DNA of 64,000 nucleotides from Maylandia zebra (lineage: Eukaryota; Chordata; Actinopteri; Cichliformes; Cichlidae). This document shows positions 52,721 to 64,000 of this stretch, piece after piece. Positions within the stretch are counted from its first letter, which is position 1. Each line of letters starts with the position of its first letter. A program made the translations under genes and the position numbers. The stretch spans positions 19,502,056 to 19,566,055 of the forward strand of contig NC_135187.1 of NCBI RefSeq assembly GCF_041146795.1. The letters run 5' to 3'. The notes under the pieces are model-generated. The model did no database searches. It was not told where the DNA came from and worked only from the letters and a program-made list of their open reading frames with translations.

Positions 52721-54241
52721 TATCAGCTGGTGTGCAGGTTGGCTCCTGTGACTACCTGATTCAGTGGGGGTTGTTCTGCCCCGATGAGCTGAAGTAATGG
52801 TGGAATCTGTGCATTCATCTATTTGCTTTTTCTACACCTGAGCACTTCTAACTTTCACACTCTGTGGATGCATCAAAGAGCAACTCGGGGTTGGCATCTT
52901 TCCCAAGGATATTCTGACAGACGGACTGGGATCAAACCACCAAGCAAACCATGCTGATTGGTTGAGAGCTTGACAGTCTTCACTCTTCTTCTAGTTTTTA
53001 ACTAGAAGTCTCACTTCTGCTCTTTTTATTTTGTAATTTCGCTCCCCTCCTCGGCTGGGCGATGAAGCAGCAGCAACACAATTGAGAGTAGCTCACTGTA
53101 GACGTAGATCTAAGGCAGACCTGATTCACAGGCTGCCTCAAAGAACTGCAGCAAAGGTGTGTTTCCAGATTAAAACACCGTTCTTCATTAGGGCAGTTGT
53201 AAGCTTTGGGGCCCAACTTTTGGACTTAACTGCTTTGCTTCTTTTGTTTTTGTTTTTACTTCCTGTTTACATTCCTTTTTTGCACGGTTTGCTTAGCTAT
53301 AAACACCAAAGTGTTGACACTTGGTTAGTTTTAGACTTAATACACAGTATTAAAATCAATTTGTAGAGTAGCTGTATATCCTACAGTGTAGCCTGTTGCT
53401 TTTAGCCTGACATCAGTCTTCCCAGAAAAGCAGATAGAAGTGCAGTGACGCATGATGCAATACCCTACTGGTCAGCTGTGCCTTCTAAACACAGCATATT
53501 GATTAGTACCAGGGCGCCTGCTGGTGATTAGGGTCAGCCAATAGGCTAAATCCTTTTCCTGTTAGTTAGTTTGTTTTTGGAGGAAAGTTCTGTTTCTGCA
53601 GAAATTTGTCAGCAGTCGATCGATGTTAGACCGGCGGTTATCCGGTTGGAGATTTTGGACATGTTGCCCAACAGGTGCTTTTGTGTGGCTCTGATAACCG
53701 CTGACAACAGTCATTCAACAGTCGGGATTTGGCTGGAAGTGACTTAGCACCACAGTTTCATTAAGCTTTCCACATAAACATCAGTCATGCACAGGCTGTC
53801 AGCACAAATGAAAAGCAAGCACAAAAAAGCATCTCTCATGCTGAGAAATATCAGCATTTCTGACTTTAAATTGTAATTAACAAAAAAACAGTGCTTCTGA
53901 AGAAGAATTTGCTGTGCACAGTTATGTTTTAAACAATGTATGTGCCAAATCCCTAAATCTTTACATATTTTGCTTTAAATGGCAATGTTATTTGCTTTAA
54001 TTGACAGATGTGTCATCTAATCTCTGCTTACGCTCCAGACTCGCAGGGTAGAAAGTTATCATTTAGTCCCACGCCGAGCCACGCTAACATGTCCTGATGG
54101 AAGGGGCCCCGTGTGCCGTGGAAACTTTGCCTGCTCTCTCCATGACCAGTTCACCACACGCAAGTGCAGACATGCCTGCTCACATGTGTGCGCTGACGCA
54201 CTTTAGCATTGTGCCCCTAATAATCTCACAAACTCAGCGCT

Positions 54242-54269
54242 CACACACACACACACACACGCACGCACG

Positions 54270-54315
<46 letters not shown>
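54242..54315 (+). repeat. (CA)n/(CG CA)n microsatellite
   Basis: CA run with a short GCAC-repeat interruption at about 54261-54274; smaller CA tracts follow at 54457-54498. Confidence 0.95.
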
Positions 54316-54318
<3 letters not shown>

Positions 54319-54559
54319 GCGTGCAGCTCCTGTGAATAGCTGTGGTGTGCAGCAGCAGTTTTGTTGATTCAGTGAGTCAGAGGGAGACGGAGAATGCTGG
54401 AGGTGTTTTAGGTAGGTCAAAACAGGCTAGGAACACAGCTTGTGTAGACATTAAACACACACACACATACACACACTCTCAAACACACACACACACAGAC
54501 TCCCTTGCAGTAATTGGGCAGCACTGCGCAGACATACTCACATACATATTCTCTGGAGT

Positions 54560-55235
54560 GGGGGGTTAGATGAATATAGAGACAAGAGGAAGGGAGGGAG
54601 AGGAATGGAAAGAGAAGATAATGAGGGAAAGCGATGGATGGAGGGGAGGGCATGAAATGGAGAAAGCGTGGAGAAAAAGAAAAAGAGTTAATGGCAAGAC
54701 GGGGATCAAGGGAAAAGACGGGGGCAGCGAGGAAAGACGGGGAGGAATGGTGGGCGATTAAAAGGGGATAAAAAAAGGAACCTAAAAAACCAGAGCGAGG
54801 GAAGTAAAAGGACCGTGGGAGAGTGATGGAGGGAGAGAAAGGAAAGAGATGGGCCATATTGGGCAAAATGAGGACTGGATGATTGGGATGGCAGCAAAGG
54901 GATGGAGCGAGGCCAGAGCGATGGAGATGGAGGGATTTTGAGAGAGAGAGAGAGTCAGGGTGGGGGAGGGAGGCATGCACTGCTCTTTCCCAGGAGACTG
55001 TGCTCTACCTGGTCTCCGCGGCCGTCGCCATGACAACCACCATGGCTGCCGCTGTCACAGCTTTATCACCCCGCTCTCCTCTCCGTCCCCTCCCATCCCT
55101 CGTTCCCTCTCTCTTCCCCCCCCCCCCCTCTCCTTCGCTCCGTCTCGTTTTCCTCTCTCCCCTCTCGTCGCTTGCTTCATTCACGTCTCATCCCGGCCTC
55201 CTCTCCCTCCTCCTCTCCCTCCTCCTTCTCCCGTT
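54560..55235 (+). repeat. Long polypurine tract followed by a polypyrimidine tract
   Basis: About 54570-54960 is almost all G and A on the + strand. About 55062-55235 is almost all C and T, with a C run near 55119-55128. A normal-composition island of about 80 bases (54985-55060) separates them. Confidence 0.8.
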
Positions 55236-56506
55236 CAAGCACAGCGAGTGGGGGAAAAAACATCCAGATGAAAAGATGGCAGTTGTCTTTCACCTTTACA
55301 GTAGATGTGTGTGAGTGTGTGCGCGTGTGCTATTACAGGACTCAAAATTAGAGAGCGTAAACGCGGCACCGTCTCCCAAACCCACAAAGCATTCTGGGAT
55401 CTCTGTGTGTTAGAGCTTTCGCTATAAATAAAACCCCCAGAAACAGGGCGCCTCCTTCCCACTAACAAACCCTTGTGTATGTGTGTCTGTGTGTGTGTGT
55501 TTGGCTGAGTGAGAATCGTAGATGCCTTCTAGCAGCATATTAACTATACGCTGAGATGATGCTATCATTTTTCACTCACTATCACTCGTGTGTGTGTGTG
55601 TGTGTGTCTTTTTAGTACCACTCTCTTCCCTCTCCCGTTTCTGTATCAACACAATAATTACATTAACAAAGGGCCGGATGGGTGGGGTCACTCGGAGTTG
55701 TCCAGTGGAGATGCTGGAATGTGTACTTCCTGGCATGCGGCTGATAAGAGTGGGGTGAAGCCACGATAAGCCCCGACTTTACACTCCCAACAGGACCCTA
55801 AGCCTCGCCTCTTGGAGGCCTCCACTTGACCCTCCACCCCCCTCTCCATCTGCCAGTCTGAGCAATTTCTACCTTTAAATAAGAAGCAAAATCCCGGAGG
55901 TTCACTCTTTATCTTGGTGATAGCGTTATGGAAATCACGAGCGTGTCAGGTTTGCCCTTGTGCAGAAGTAATCTTGGAGGAGAAGCCGTGAATAAAATAT
56001 TTCTTTATTGTAGAACACGTATACACTCCCCACTCTCCTCGAGCAGCATGGCGGTCCTTGAGGTCCATCATGGAGCTAAAACAGCTGGCTCACTGTATCC
56101 CCCAAAATAGTAGTTTGATGGTATTCCCATTATTATCTTCCTCTTCAACATGATCACATGGCCTTCATTAGCTTGTTGCTAACCTGTCGTGGAGGCGGAT
56201 TTGTTGGCACAGTTAAATGTTCCAGTGCTTTTGATCTTACATCCCCTGTTCCTTAGTACTCTAAAACTCTAGAAATTAAACTGAATTCAATATATTTCAG
56301 TATTTAACTGTTGGACCTTTTTTTTTTTAAAAATTATAATTTGCTTGTTTTGTTTTTTACGGTTTTATAGACTATATCATTAGTTAAGAAGAACTCCTCT
56401 CCAGGACTTATTATGAAGTTAACCATTAGTTTAATATGAAGTAACAGTGTATCTTAGAAGTAGCTTAAACGCGACCATTTTAACATTTTTCTTTGGAGTT
56501 ACATTT

Positions 56507-57115
56507 GCAGCCACTTTATTAGGCACACCTGTTCAACTACTTGTAAAAGCGCGTATCTAATCAGCCAATCGAGACATGTAGACAAGTGCAAACTGAGTAT
56601 AAGAATGGGGAAGAAAGGTGATTTAAGCGGCGTGGTGTTGGTGTCCAGTGAGCAGCAGTTCTCTGGGCGAAAATACTTGTATCGATGGTTCATGCTGCTT
56701 AATGTGTGGGGGAGATTTTCTTGGCATATTTTGCCCTGACAGTTTTCTTACCCTCCCTGAGTATTGATGGCGAGTCTTTATGGCCACAGTGTATCCATCC
56801 TCTGGTGTCTGCTTCCTGTAGGATAACGCACCAGGCCACAAAGCTTAAATCACCTCAGTCTTGTTTCTTGAACTCGACAATGAGTTAACTGCATTCAAAT
56901 GGCCTCCACAGTTAGCAGATCTCAATCCAATCAGCATCTTTGGCGTGTGGTGATGGATGTGCAACTGACCAATTTGCATCAACTGTGTGATGTTGATGAT
57001 CATGTGTTTCCAGCACCTTGATGAATCAGTGCAATGAAGAAATAATGCACGTCTGAAGGGAAAACGAGGTCCAGTTTATAACTAGTTGCTAATAAAGTTC
57101 CCAGGGAGTGCATAT
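56507..57115 (+). mobile_element. Degenerate Tc1/mariner transposon (family A, copy 3), internally deleted
   Basis: Starts CCACTTTATTAGGCACACCT, continues GAATGGGGAAGAAAGGTGAT (about 56603), then jumps to GTGTGGGGGAGATTTTCTTG (about 56704), GGATAACGCACCAGGCCACA (about 56821) and CCTCCACAGTTAGCAGATCTC (about 56901). It ends near GCTAATAAAGTTCCCAGGGA. Parts of the HTH and linker present in copy 1 are missing. Confidence 0.85.
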
Positions 57116-58416
57116 CTGTGCAAATACAATTTCTTTGGGAGGTTTAGTGAGACAAAAAGTCACTTTGCATGATGGGAAGACGTTGTCTTCCACAGACATT
57201 TGATAGATGTATTGATTCGCCTGTAAAAATAAACTATAATGAAGTTAAAACAACAAAGGAGGCTGTAGCTTTTGCTCAGCTTAACTACCGCTGAATCCCA
57301 AACTCTTCTTCCTTCCATGCTCTGTTGCAAAGAACCAGTTTCTTTGTTTGCATCTTGTTTGCAGAGGCCCGATGTTTGACTTGCTCTGACTGGAAATACT
57401 ACCCCTCTCCCTCTGTTTCAGAATAGCCACTATAGGCAATCAAAACCATGTAAGGTTATTTGTACTGAATAGCGGTGGAGTACCACACAAATGGAGATGT
57501 AGGAGTAAAACAGAGAGGGTGTGTTCTCAGGGGAACATCTTTAAGGTTTCACAGGAGGAGATAAAGATTAAAAAAACGGGAACGACGTCAGATCGAATTG
57601 AAACACGAGGGATTTTACATGCATGAAAGTTTAAATGGATTCTAGTTTGTGGAAGTTTTTATTCCCTGTCTAATGGCTTTCATGTCTTAAGCGGTGTCAG
57701 AATGGGCTCAGATCGGCACTTGGATGAGAAAAGTACATGAAAACACACGTGGGTTCGTACACACGTCTCTTCCGCAGATTTTTCCTCTTCTTTCTTTCAG
57801 TCTCCATTTCCTTTAAGAATAAAGACATTTCCTCAGTTTAAAGCTACAAATATCAATTTCTTTTTCCTTTTTTGGCACTATGCGATTCATCAAGGATCCG
57901 CTTGTTTGCATACGGAAATGCACGACCTGTAAGTGTGTTTGTGGCCTTGGGATAGCAGCACGGCTACAGTGAGAGAGCATTTATAGATCTGCTCTTCGAG
58001 CTTCCTGAGTGATGCATTTATGTGTTTACATGCGAATATGGAGGCAGAGGAGGCGATGACGGAGCACGGGGAGGCCGCTCATGCCGACGAGAAATACTGT
58101 GCGCTAAAGGCATGTGACTCTGTGTGTGTGTGTTTGAATTATTTAGCCCAACGTCCCGACAGAGGAGCGAACGAGGTCAGGAGCTCATTGCTGCAACGTT
58201 TTTCTTCTCTCTATCCATCCATCTTTACACCCTCCACCCACCAGCCTTCCTGCTCCTTCTCCTCCATCGCTGCAGAGCTCCTCGTCTATTCTTCCTGTCT
58301 TTATAAACAGGAAGTTAGTAACAAAAGGCTTTCCACATGTTACTCACGTCCCCTCAATTATCAGCAGGCCATGAGGGAAGAACATCGATCCAATTAATTA
58401 GGGACACTGAAACATG

Positions 58417-58419
<3 letters not shown>

Positions 58420-58475
<56 letters not shown>
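58420..58475 (+). repeat. (TG)n(GA)n compound microsatellite
   Basis: About 42 bases of TG followed by about 14 bases of GA. Confidence 0.95.
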
Positions 58476-58584
58476 TTTCTGTTTGTGTGCATGGACCTTC
58501 TGAAGTAAACCTTTGAACCCTGGTTCTTTAAAGGGCTCTTTCAAAGGCGTTTGCATTTTGAGCGAGCCACTGAAGCTAATGAGC

Positions 58585-58586
<2 letters not shown>

Positions 58587-58629
<43 letters not shown>
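58587..58629 (+). repeat. (TG)n microsatellite
   Basis: Uninterrupted TG run 110 bases after the previous microsatellite. Confidence 0.95.
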
Positions 58630-58632
<3 letters not shown>

Positions 58633-59254
58633 TGGAGGAGGATAGAGGTTGTGTAATATTGCTTGGTGATTGCAGCACGCTTCTTTCCCCAGAGGGCCTG
58701 TCTTATAAACCCTTCCACATGCAGGTGCACACACTCATGCACACACTTGGTTTTCCTGCAGCAGGTGATTCATTCTTAATCTTTCATTCCAACAGTTGTG
58801 GATTAGCCCTAATCTCAGCCGACAGAGACTCGGGTCTGAAAGGCTGACTGACACCAGGATTGTGCGCACAAACACGTCTGTGAACGTATTGTTTATTTAG
58901 CCGTGTGTATGACATGATAATTGTTTCCCTTGTCCGATCGAGCGCGGTGTCTGTGTGACAGGACACGACATGATGGAGGTAGATACAATAGACAGAGCGA
59001 CAGGTCGCACAACACTGAAACATTATACCCAGCATGAGGACGAGAGAGAGGAGGTATTTATAGAGGAGAGGCGTTTCGTCTTCACGGCGATGATTTCTTC
59101 CTTTTTCTCTGGTTGACATTTTAAAATGAGCCCAGTCAGCCTCTGATGTGAGCTGTGCCTTTATTTACTTTGGTTCAAATTTAAAGGTTCTTTGGTTAGC
59201 ATACAAACAACATGTGTTATTGTTTCTCTGCATAATTTAACCATTAACTGAACT

Positions 59255-60065
59255 GCAGTCGGCAACCAGCAGTGTTACATTTGTGGCTGTGGTTACCGTA
59301 GACACCATCAAAGATGTACCTAGCTAGTGTGATGTCATCCACTGTTTTTTGATGCCTCGGGGTGAACATTTTCATCCTCAGCATCTTTGGTGTTTTGAAC
59401 TTGGACGTGATGAGAGAGACCACACACCGATTGGCTAACAACATGTCAATCCCAGGTGATTAGCCAATGAGCATTCACTAGTTAATCCACACTTCTGGAA
59501 TACAGTGTTACCAAGATTTATAACTTCTTTTATCCAATATGACCTGAAATGAGTGACTGAGCCCCTAAAACTTCTGAGGTTTCGCAGACACGTGGTCGTT
59601 TTTGTCTTATCCCCCATTTTGGATGTGGTGTAATCATGGTGGCACTGTAGGGTCAGGTGAGTATCGGCCCAGTCACACAGGCCTACAGACTGGTTCATGA
59701 GCATGCGGTGACCAATGCATATTCCCCGACATTGCGATTGTTCTGTTTACCTGCACAGAAGACACCAAATGGCCTACAAACGCTCGCCAGCCACTTTCCA
59801 AAGTGACTTCCAGCTATCACTTTTCAGACCTGAAAGTTATGTCCATCTTTCGTACTGGCTTTGTTGGTTACAAAAAGACTCCCGGTTGCGTAAAAGTCTG
59901 TAGGGAAAAAATGCCAGTAAGCGTGTGGTTTTTACAGGAAGATCCACCCCTCGCCTGTCACATCCAGTCTCAAAACACCAAAATGGCAACGTCCAAGAGC
60001 TCGAGGCTTCACTAACCAGTGGGTGCGGTCACAGTGGCAACATCCATCTTGCAGACTGTAGTTTA
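59255..60065. mobile_element. Probable foldback-type DNA element, degenerate
   Basis: Left TTTTTTGATGCCTCGGGGTG ... CATCTTTGGTGTTTTGA (about 59344-59397) matches the reverse complement of CAAAACACCAAAATGGC ... GAGGCTTCACTAACCAGTG (about 59971-60020). This gives imperfect inverted arms of about 60-100 bases around an 0.6 kb centre. No target duplication was found. Confidence 0.45.
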
Positions 60066-60567
60066 CTGTCTTTGATCTGACTGTGGTTGAATTGTAATGT
60101 TAGATAATAAAGTAAATTGAAAACAGCAAGCTAATTGAGCAGATTAACTATCACAGGCAGTTTGGATGAATAAGATCCACTTGAGATATCCATTTGGCTA
60201 CATTAGACGGACAGAAATCTGTCTTCATTAGTAGGATAGCTAGTGGTGGCTAATATTACCCTCGGAGCCAGTTCTTTGTGGATGTTAGTGATTAGTGGAC
60301 ACCGTTTCTGAGCTAACAATTGCTAATTTGCTCATTGTTGTTGCTACAATGCTGCGTCCTCCGGATTATTGCAAGAAATCTTTCCCAAGTCCCTCGCATA
60401 AAAATCAATTCACAGGATTTTGGAGATGAGAGAGAGATTGGGATGGTTTGCTCTATAAAAATACAGATGTAAGATGATTGACAAGGTAGAAAAACAAGAG
60501 GAAGAAATACATTTGTGCCAAACAAAACACTACACGACATGAAACGTGGCTCAGCGCACTTGGAAAT

Positions 60568-60690
60568 AATTCATCCATCCATTTTTTTATGCTTATCCAA
60601 TTTAGGGTCTCACGTGAGACCCCGGACAGGTCGCCAATCTGTCGTAGGGCCACCTGCATACACGGAGAGACAAATATTGGTGGTTGCGTA
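60568..60690. repeat. Dispersed teleost repeat fragment
   Basis: CATCCATCCATTTTTTTATG then GCTTATCC and GGACAGGTCGCCAATCTGTC then GTAGGGCC. The same ordered blocks occur at 3040-3110 and 63469-63570. Confidence 0.6.
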
Positions 60691-61329
60691 GTCTCCCAAA
60701 AACTGAACAAGGCACCAAGGTGTGGCGACAGACGTGATTAGGTGTGGTGCAGAGGTGGAGGGAGAGAAGATTTGAAGAAAATGAAAGGGGAATGAGGTCA
60801 GAGGCAATCACAGACTAAAGTTGTATGAGAAGACTTTGTGCTGGCCAAAGTGCAAGTCAGAAGCAGATTGGAGAGGAGAACAAAACGCAGCTGATGTGGT
60901 GAGGGTGGGGGGGTGACGGGGGTGACCAGGCAGAGAATCGAATTTGTTAATATGTAAAAGTGGTAAGAGGAGCTCATCAGAAAATAGAGGAAGAATGGGG
61001 AGGGACTGACTTTATGTAGAGTGAAATGATGAAAGAGCAGAGGCGCTGACGAGGGAGAAAAATGAGAAATTGAAAGGGAGATAGACGGGGTGGATTGGAG
61101 CCGTGCTAGCTGTAAAGAAACAGAGAGAGAGGGAGACAGGGGTAGCCTGGTGGTTAACACACGCCTGTAAAGAGCTTATAGCGGCTGATACAGATTGAAT
61201 GGAAAGAACAACCTGGACAGGATTACACAGAGACGAGAGACAGGAGGGCTATAAGAGCAAGATGGTATCATAACCCATACATTTCCCTGTCCTCCACTAA
61301 CGCATCTCCGCTAGTTTACACGGATGCTG

Positions 61330-61520
61330 ACCACCTCGTTACTTTCAGACTCCACAATCACACTTTAATTAAGTCGGAGCCCACAGTACCAGGCGGTTAC
61401 TGATCACCAATTGTTATACTAAGCAGTGTGTAGCTAATCTGTGCGTTAGACAATCATTCTCAAGCTATTAGTTACTTAAATACACCTCTTAATTAATTAG
61501 TCAGTGAGTAATGTTGCCCA
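61330..61520. promoter_or_regulatory. Candidate AT-homeobox-rich non-coding element
   Basis: Several TAATTA/TTAATTAA-type cores (near 61367 and 61489-61500) in unique-looking sequence. No other support. Confidence 0.2.
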
Positions 61521-61958
61521 CTGAGAGATAAAGCTATCTTTAGCTGTAAAGAACAGTCAGAAATGAATGAGCATGGTTTCACTTGGAGCTTGTGATGATA
61601 TTTGATTCAACAGAGGCTGAAGGGAGATAACACTGTCTGGTTGGCAATGAATCTTCCCCACCTGAATAACATTAAAGGCTGCGCTCATATCTGGCCTGTT
61701 AATCCTGGTTAGACGCTTATTTACAGCTACCTGCTGCACGCACGCATTAATTTTGCTAGATGTACCGTGCAGCAGTGGTTTCCTACTGTTTTGGCTGTTT
61801 AAAGGAATAGTTTGGGCTTTTGGGAAACACAAATGCTGGTTTCTTTCTAAAGCTTAACTTTGTGTTCTGTGTTGAGACTAAAGACTGTATGTAAAAGAAG
61901 GACACAGCCAGTCTGACTTCACGTTTTGGTTAAGCAAACTTTTATGTTGTATTTTATG

Positions 61959-62197
61959 TAGTGCTGTCAGCGTTAATCTTATTAAACTGATGTTAACGCC
62001 ATAACCGCATTAATGCGGCAAATCTCCGTTAGCGAGTTAGCGCGGATCACCCCGTGCATGGGGTTGCGCGGCGCTAACGAGCTAACCGTGCAAACGCATT
62101 GATGCCCTGCAGCCCCACGCATGAGGTGATCCGATTGTCGTGTTAATGCGGTTATGGCGTTAACGTCATTTTAACGAGATTAATGCTGACAGAACTA
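61959..62197. mobile_element. Foldback hAT MITE with perfect target duplication
   Basis: 239 bases with about 55-base imperfect inverted arms: left TAGTGCTGTCAGCGTTAATC, right (reverse complement) TAGTTCTGTCAGCATTAATC, both continuing to a shared GTTAACGCCATAACCGCATT. The 8-base target duplication ATTTTATG lies at 61951-61958 and 62198-62205. A second inverted pair lies inside (GTTAGCGAGTTAGCGC at about 62028 and GCGCTAACGAGCTAAC at about 62071). No coding capacity. Confidence 0.92.
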
Positions 62198-62514
62198 ATT
62201 TTATGTTTTTTGGAGCCACAATTAATGATATTTGAACAAAACTGTGGCAGCTAAGTAATTGGCTAAAGCTAGCTAGCTTAGCTGGCAAAGTAAACATACT
62301 GACTGTGTGTGAGAGCATCACACAAATAAATGCACCCATTTATCAGAACTAAAATATTTTAAAAAAATTACAAGTACCCTTATGTAGCCTTATGTTGTCC
62401 AACCTTAAAAATGACTAGATAGGAACCACAGACACAATCAAAAGTGACCCTTTAAAGCATACCTTTAAGCCTTGATGTAAACAAAAATCTCATGTCATCC
62501 AAAACCAAGTCATA

Positions 62515-62740
62515 TCAGATGGCTGGATATACCTGAGCCTGGCTCTGCTGGAGGTTTCTTCTTGTTAAAAAGGGAGTTTTTCATTGCCACTATCACCAAG
62601 TCCTTGCTAATAGGGGATTGTCTTATTATCAGGGTTTTACAGTCTTTAACTTAAAATTTAAATTTAAAGCACCTTGAGGCGACTGTTGTTGTGATTTGGT
62701 GCGCTATAAATAAAATAAAATTGAATAAAAGGGGAAATTA
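62515..62740 (+). mobile_element. 3' tail of a fish LINE-like retroposon
   Basis: CCTGAGCCTGGCTCTGCTGG, GGAGGTTTCTTCTTGTTAAA, AAAGCACCTTGAGGCGACTG and GCGCTATAAATAAAATAAAA occur in the order typical of the 3' end of a widespread teleost element, with the usual ATAAAATTGAATAAAA tail. The element is 5'-truncated, as expected for retroposition. The exact family is not certain. Confidence 0.7.
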
Positions 62741-63468
62741 GCTGTAGAGATGAAAATGTTTTTAGATCAGGCTCTAAGCTTGTATATTTGTGCTATAGAA
62801 ATGGGTGTTTTATCAAGTAAGTCTAGGGTGATTGACTCACTTTTAAAGCTGATGACAGAAAGTAGCATGAAGCCTGGAGGCAGGCTCTGCCACACTTACA
62901 TTATATAGTATATCTTGTATATCTTGTAAAGCTGATATCTTGCAGTTGAGAGATGTACCGAAGTTACAGACAAATTATTTGATTTTAACAGAACAGTGCA
63001 GAGCTGATCCAGTAAAAGTAACTTGAGGAAGACATATGTGTATTGATGGATTTTACTCTTGGCTTCAACTGGTTAATGTAACTGTCAATAAGAGTCTGAT
63101 TTCGGTTTCCTACTCCTGACTTGCTGCTTTTAGCTGAGTGTAGAAAATCTCTAAAATGTCTAAATATGCTCAGAAAAACATGCCCCAAAGTTTTTTTCTT
63201 TGCAGTTGGAACGTCCGAAAACCCTCAAAGACACAAAGTATAGATTCAGGCCTATAAAATAATCAAACTGTAACATATTAAACTATACAACCTTGAAAAC
63301 AGGATGTCCTTCGGAGTGCGAACCTGTGTCATTTTATGACCCTTTAGGTGTGCCCTGGTACTAAGAAGCACTGACGTACATGGCACCAAATATTGACTTT
63401 AAAGCTTGACGGGATTATACAGACAATGTTTTTGGATTATACACTGTACTTCCATCCTCCACTCTTTA

Positions 63469-63570
63469 ATTTAACCACTTATCCAGCTTGTCGTCAGAGG
63501 TGAGCCTGGGCGTGGGGTGCGGTACTTCTCTGGACATGTCACCAGTCCATCCCGGGGCTAACCCGCTGCC
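63469..63570. repeat. Dispersed teleost repeat fragment
   Basis: AACCACTTATCCAGCTTGTC then CACCAGTCCATCCCGGGGCT; third copy of the block pattern seen at 3040-3110 and 60568-60690. Confidence 0.55.
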
Positions 63571-63639
63571 ATGTATTATCTGCTAAATTCAATATATCAC
63601 CTGAAGGAAAGTATATGTAAACATCTGCCGAGACAACAG

Positions 63640-64000
63640 TATCCATTCACTGAAAAAAATCAGGACAAGCCAAATGTTTAATTTCTCTGTTTACTCGTTT
63701 CTTGAAGTCTTCTGACACTGATTTGTCAGAGCTAATCAGGAGCTCATGATAATTATCTGATTAGGTCACGAGCTTTCAGTGTGTGTGGCCCCTTTAAGGC
63801 AGAGACCACGTGCCGCTCTTTCCTTATCTCGAGTTCACTCCGCCACCAGATATCGCAACCTGCGTAATTAGTATTCGATATCGAGAGCTCTTATGATACA
63901 CGGAGAATCAATCGCCTGTCCGGCTGTGCTGACAGGGACTTGGCCTGCAGGCACTGGCTGCGAGGCATGGGACCGGCTGTCTGCTCGCCAAAGTCGGTCA
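63640..64000. promoter_or_regulatory. Candidate conserved non-coding element at the window end
   Basis: Unique-looking sequence with clustered motif-like cores: TCATGATAATTATCTGATTA near 63746, CCACGTG near 63807, GCGTAATTAGTATTCGATAT near 63863. No splice sites or frame that would make it a SDC3 exon. Judged from texture only. Confidence 0.3.

Larger units (their letters stand above)
48805..64000 (+). other. SDC3: SDC3 intron 1 (start; continues past the window)
   Basis: More than 15 kb without a supported coding exon. It contains many microsatellites, a Tc1 copy, a hAT MITE, other DNA-element remnants, LINE pieces and at least two unique-looking stretches that could be conserved regulatory elements; each is listed separately. 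Intervals not listed show nothing recognisable. Confidence 0.65.

Noticed and set aside
54417..54980. 187-residue minus-strand frame
   Set aside because: It is the reverse of a polypurine tract, so it reads Ser/Leu/Pro/Phe low-complexity and contains a CA-repeat translation; not a protein.

Overview
The window looks like a teleost fish genome, probably a percomorph and possibly a cichlid. The evidence is compact intron-containing vertebrate genes, dense CA/TG microsatellites, many decayed Tc1/mariner copies, fish-type hAT elements and a tRNA-derived SINE. The genus is a guess; the vertebrate gene content is not.

All four genes read on the + strand. (1) The last three exons of SNRNP40 (U5 snRNP 40 kDa WD40 protein), 54-850. 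(2) A complete NKAIN1 (Na+/K+-ATPase-interacting membrane protein), seven coding exons, 6951-14236, giving 207 aa. (3) A complete PUM1 (Pumilio RNA-binding repressor), one non-coding exon near 18.5 kb and 22 coding exons from 22384 to 44525, giving 1163 aa, with a 3' UTR to about 46.2 kb. (4) The first coding exon of SDC3 (syndecan-3), 48751-48804, followed by more than 15 kb of its first intron. The order and relative orientation SNRNP40-NKAIN1-PUM1-SDC3 match the human 1p35 block, which supports each call. The genes do not form a pathway; this is conserved synteny.

Between and inside the genes are mobile elements. Three have exact ends: two hAT-type elements in PUM1 introns (24252-25715 and 35340-36865) and a short foldback hAT MITE in the SDC3 intron (61959-62197), each with a perfect 8-bp target duplication. 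There are at least eight degenerate Tc1/mariner copies (three of one family), a THAP-containing DNA-transposon remnant in NKAIN1 intron 5, a TTAA-bounded double hairpin, an interrupted SINE and LINE tails.

I did not find an undescribed gene system. The best leads are: a cluster of UGUA cores in PUM1's own 3' UTR (possible autoregulation), many splice sites abutting TG/CA repeats, an intron that is 90% one hAT insertion, a 95-codon open extension upstream of the SDC3 start, and candidate conserved non-coding stretches in the SDC3 intron. Exon boundaries were read by eye from GT/AG sites, unbroken phase and remembered similarity to vertebrate orthologues; no alignment was run.
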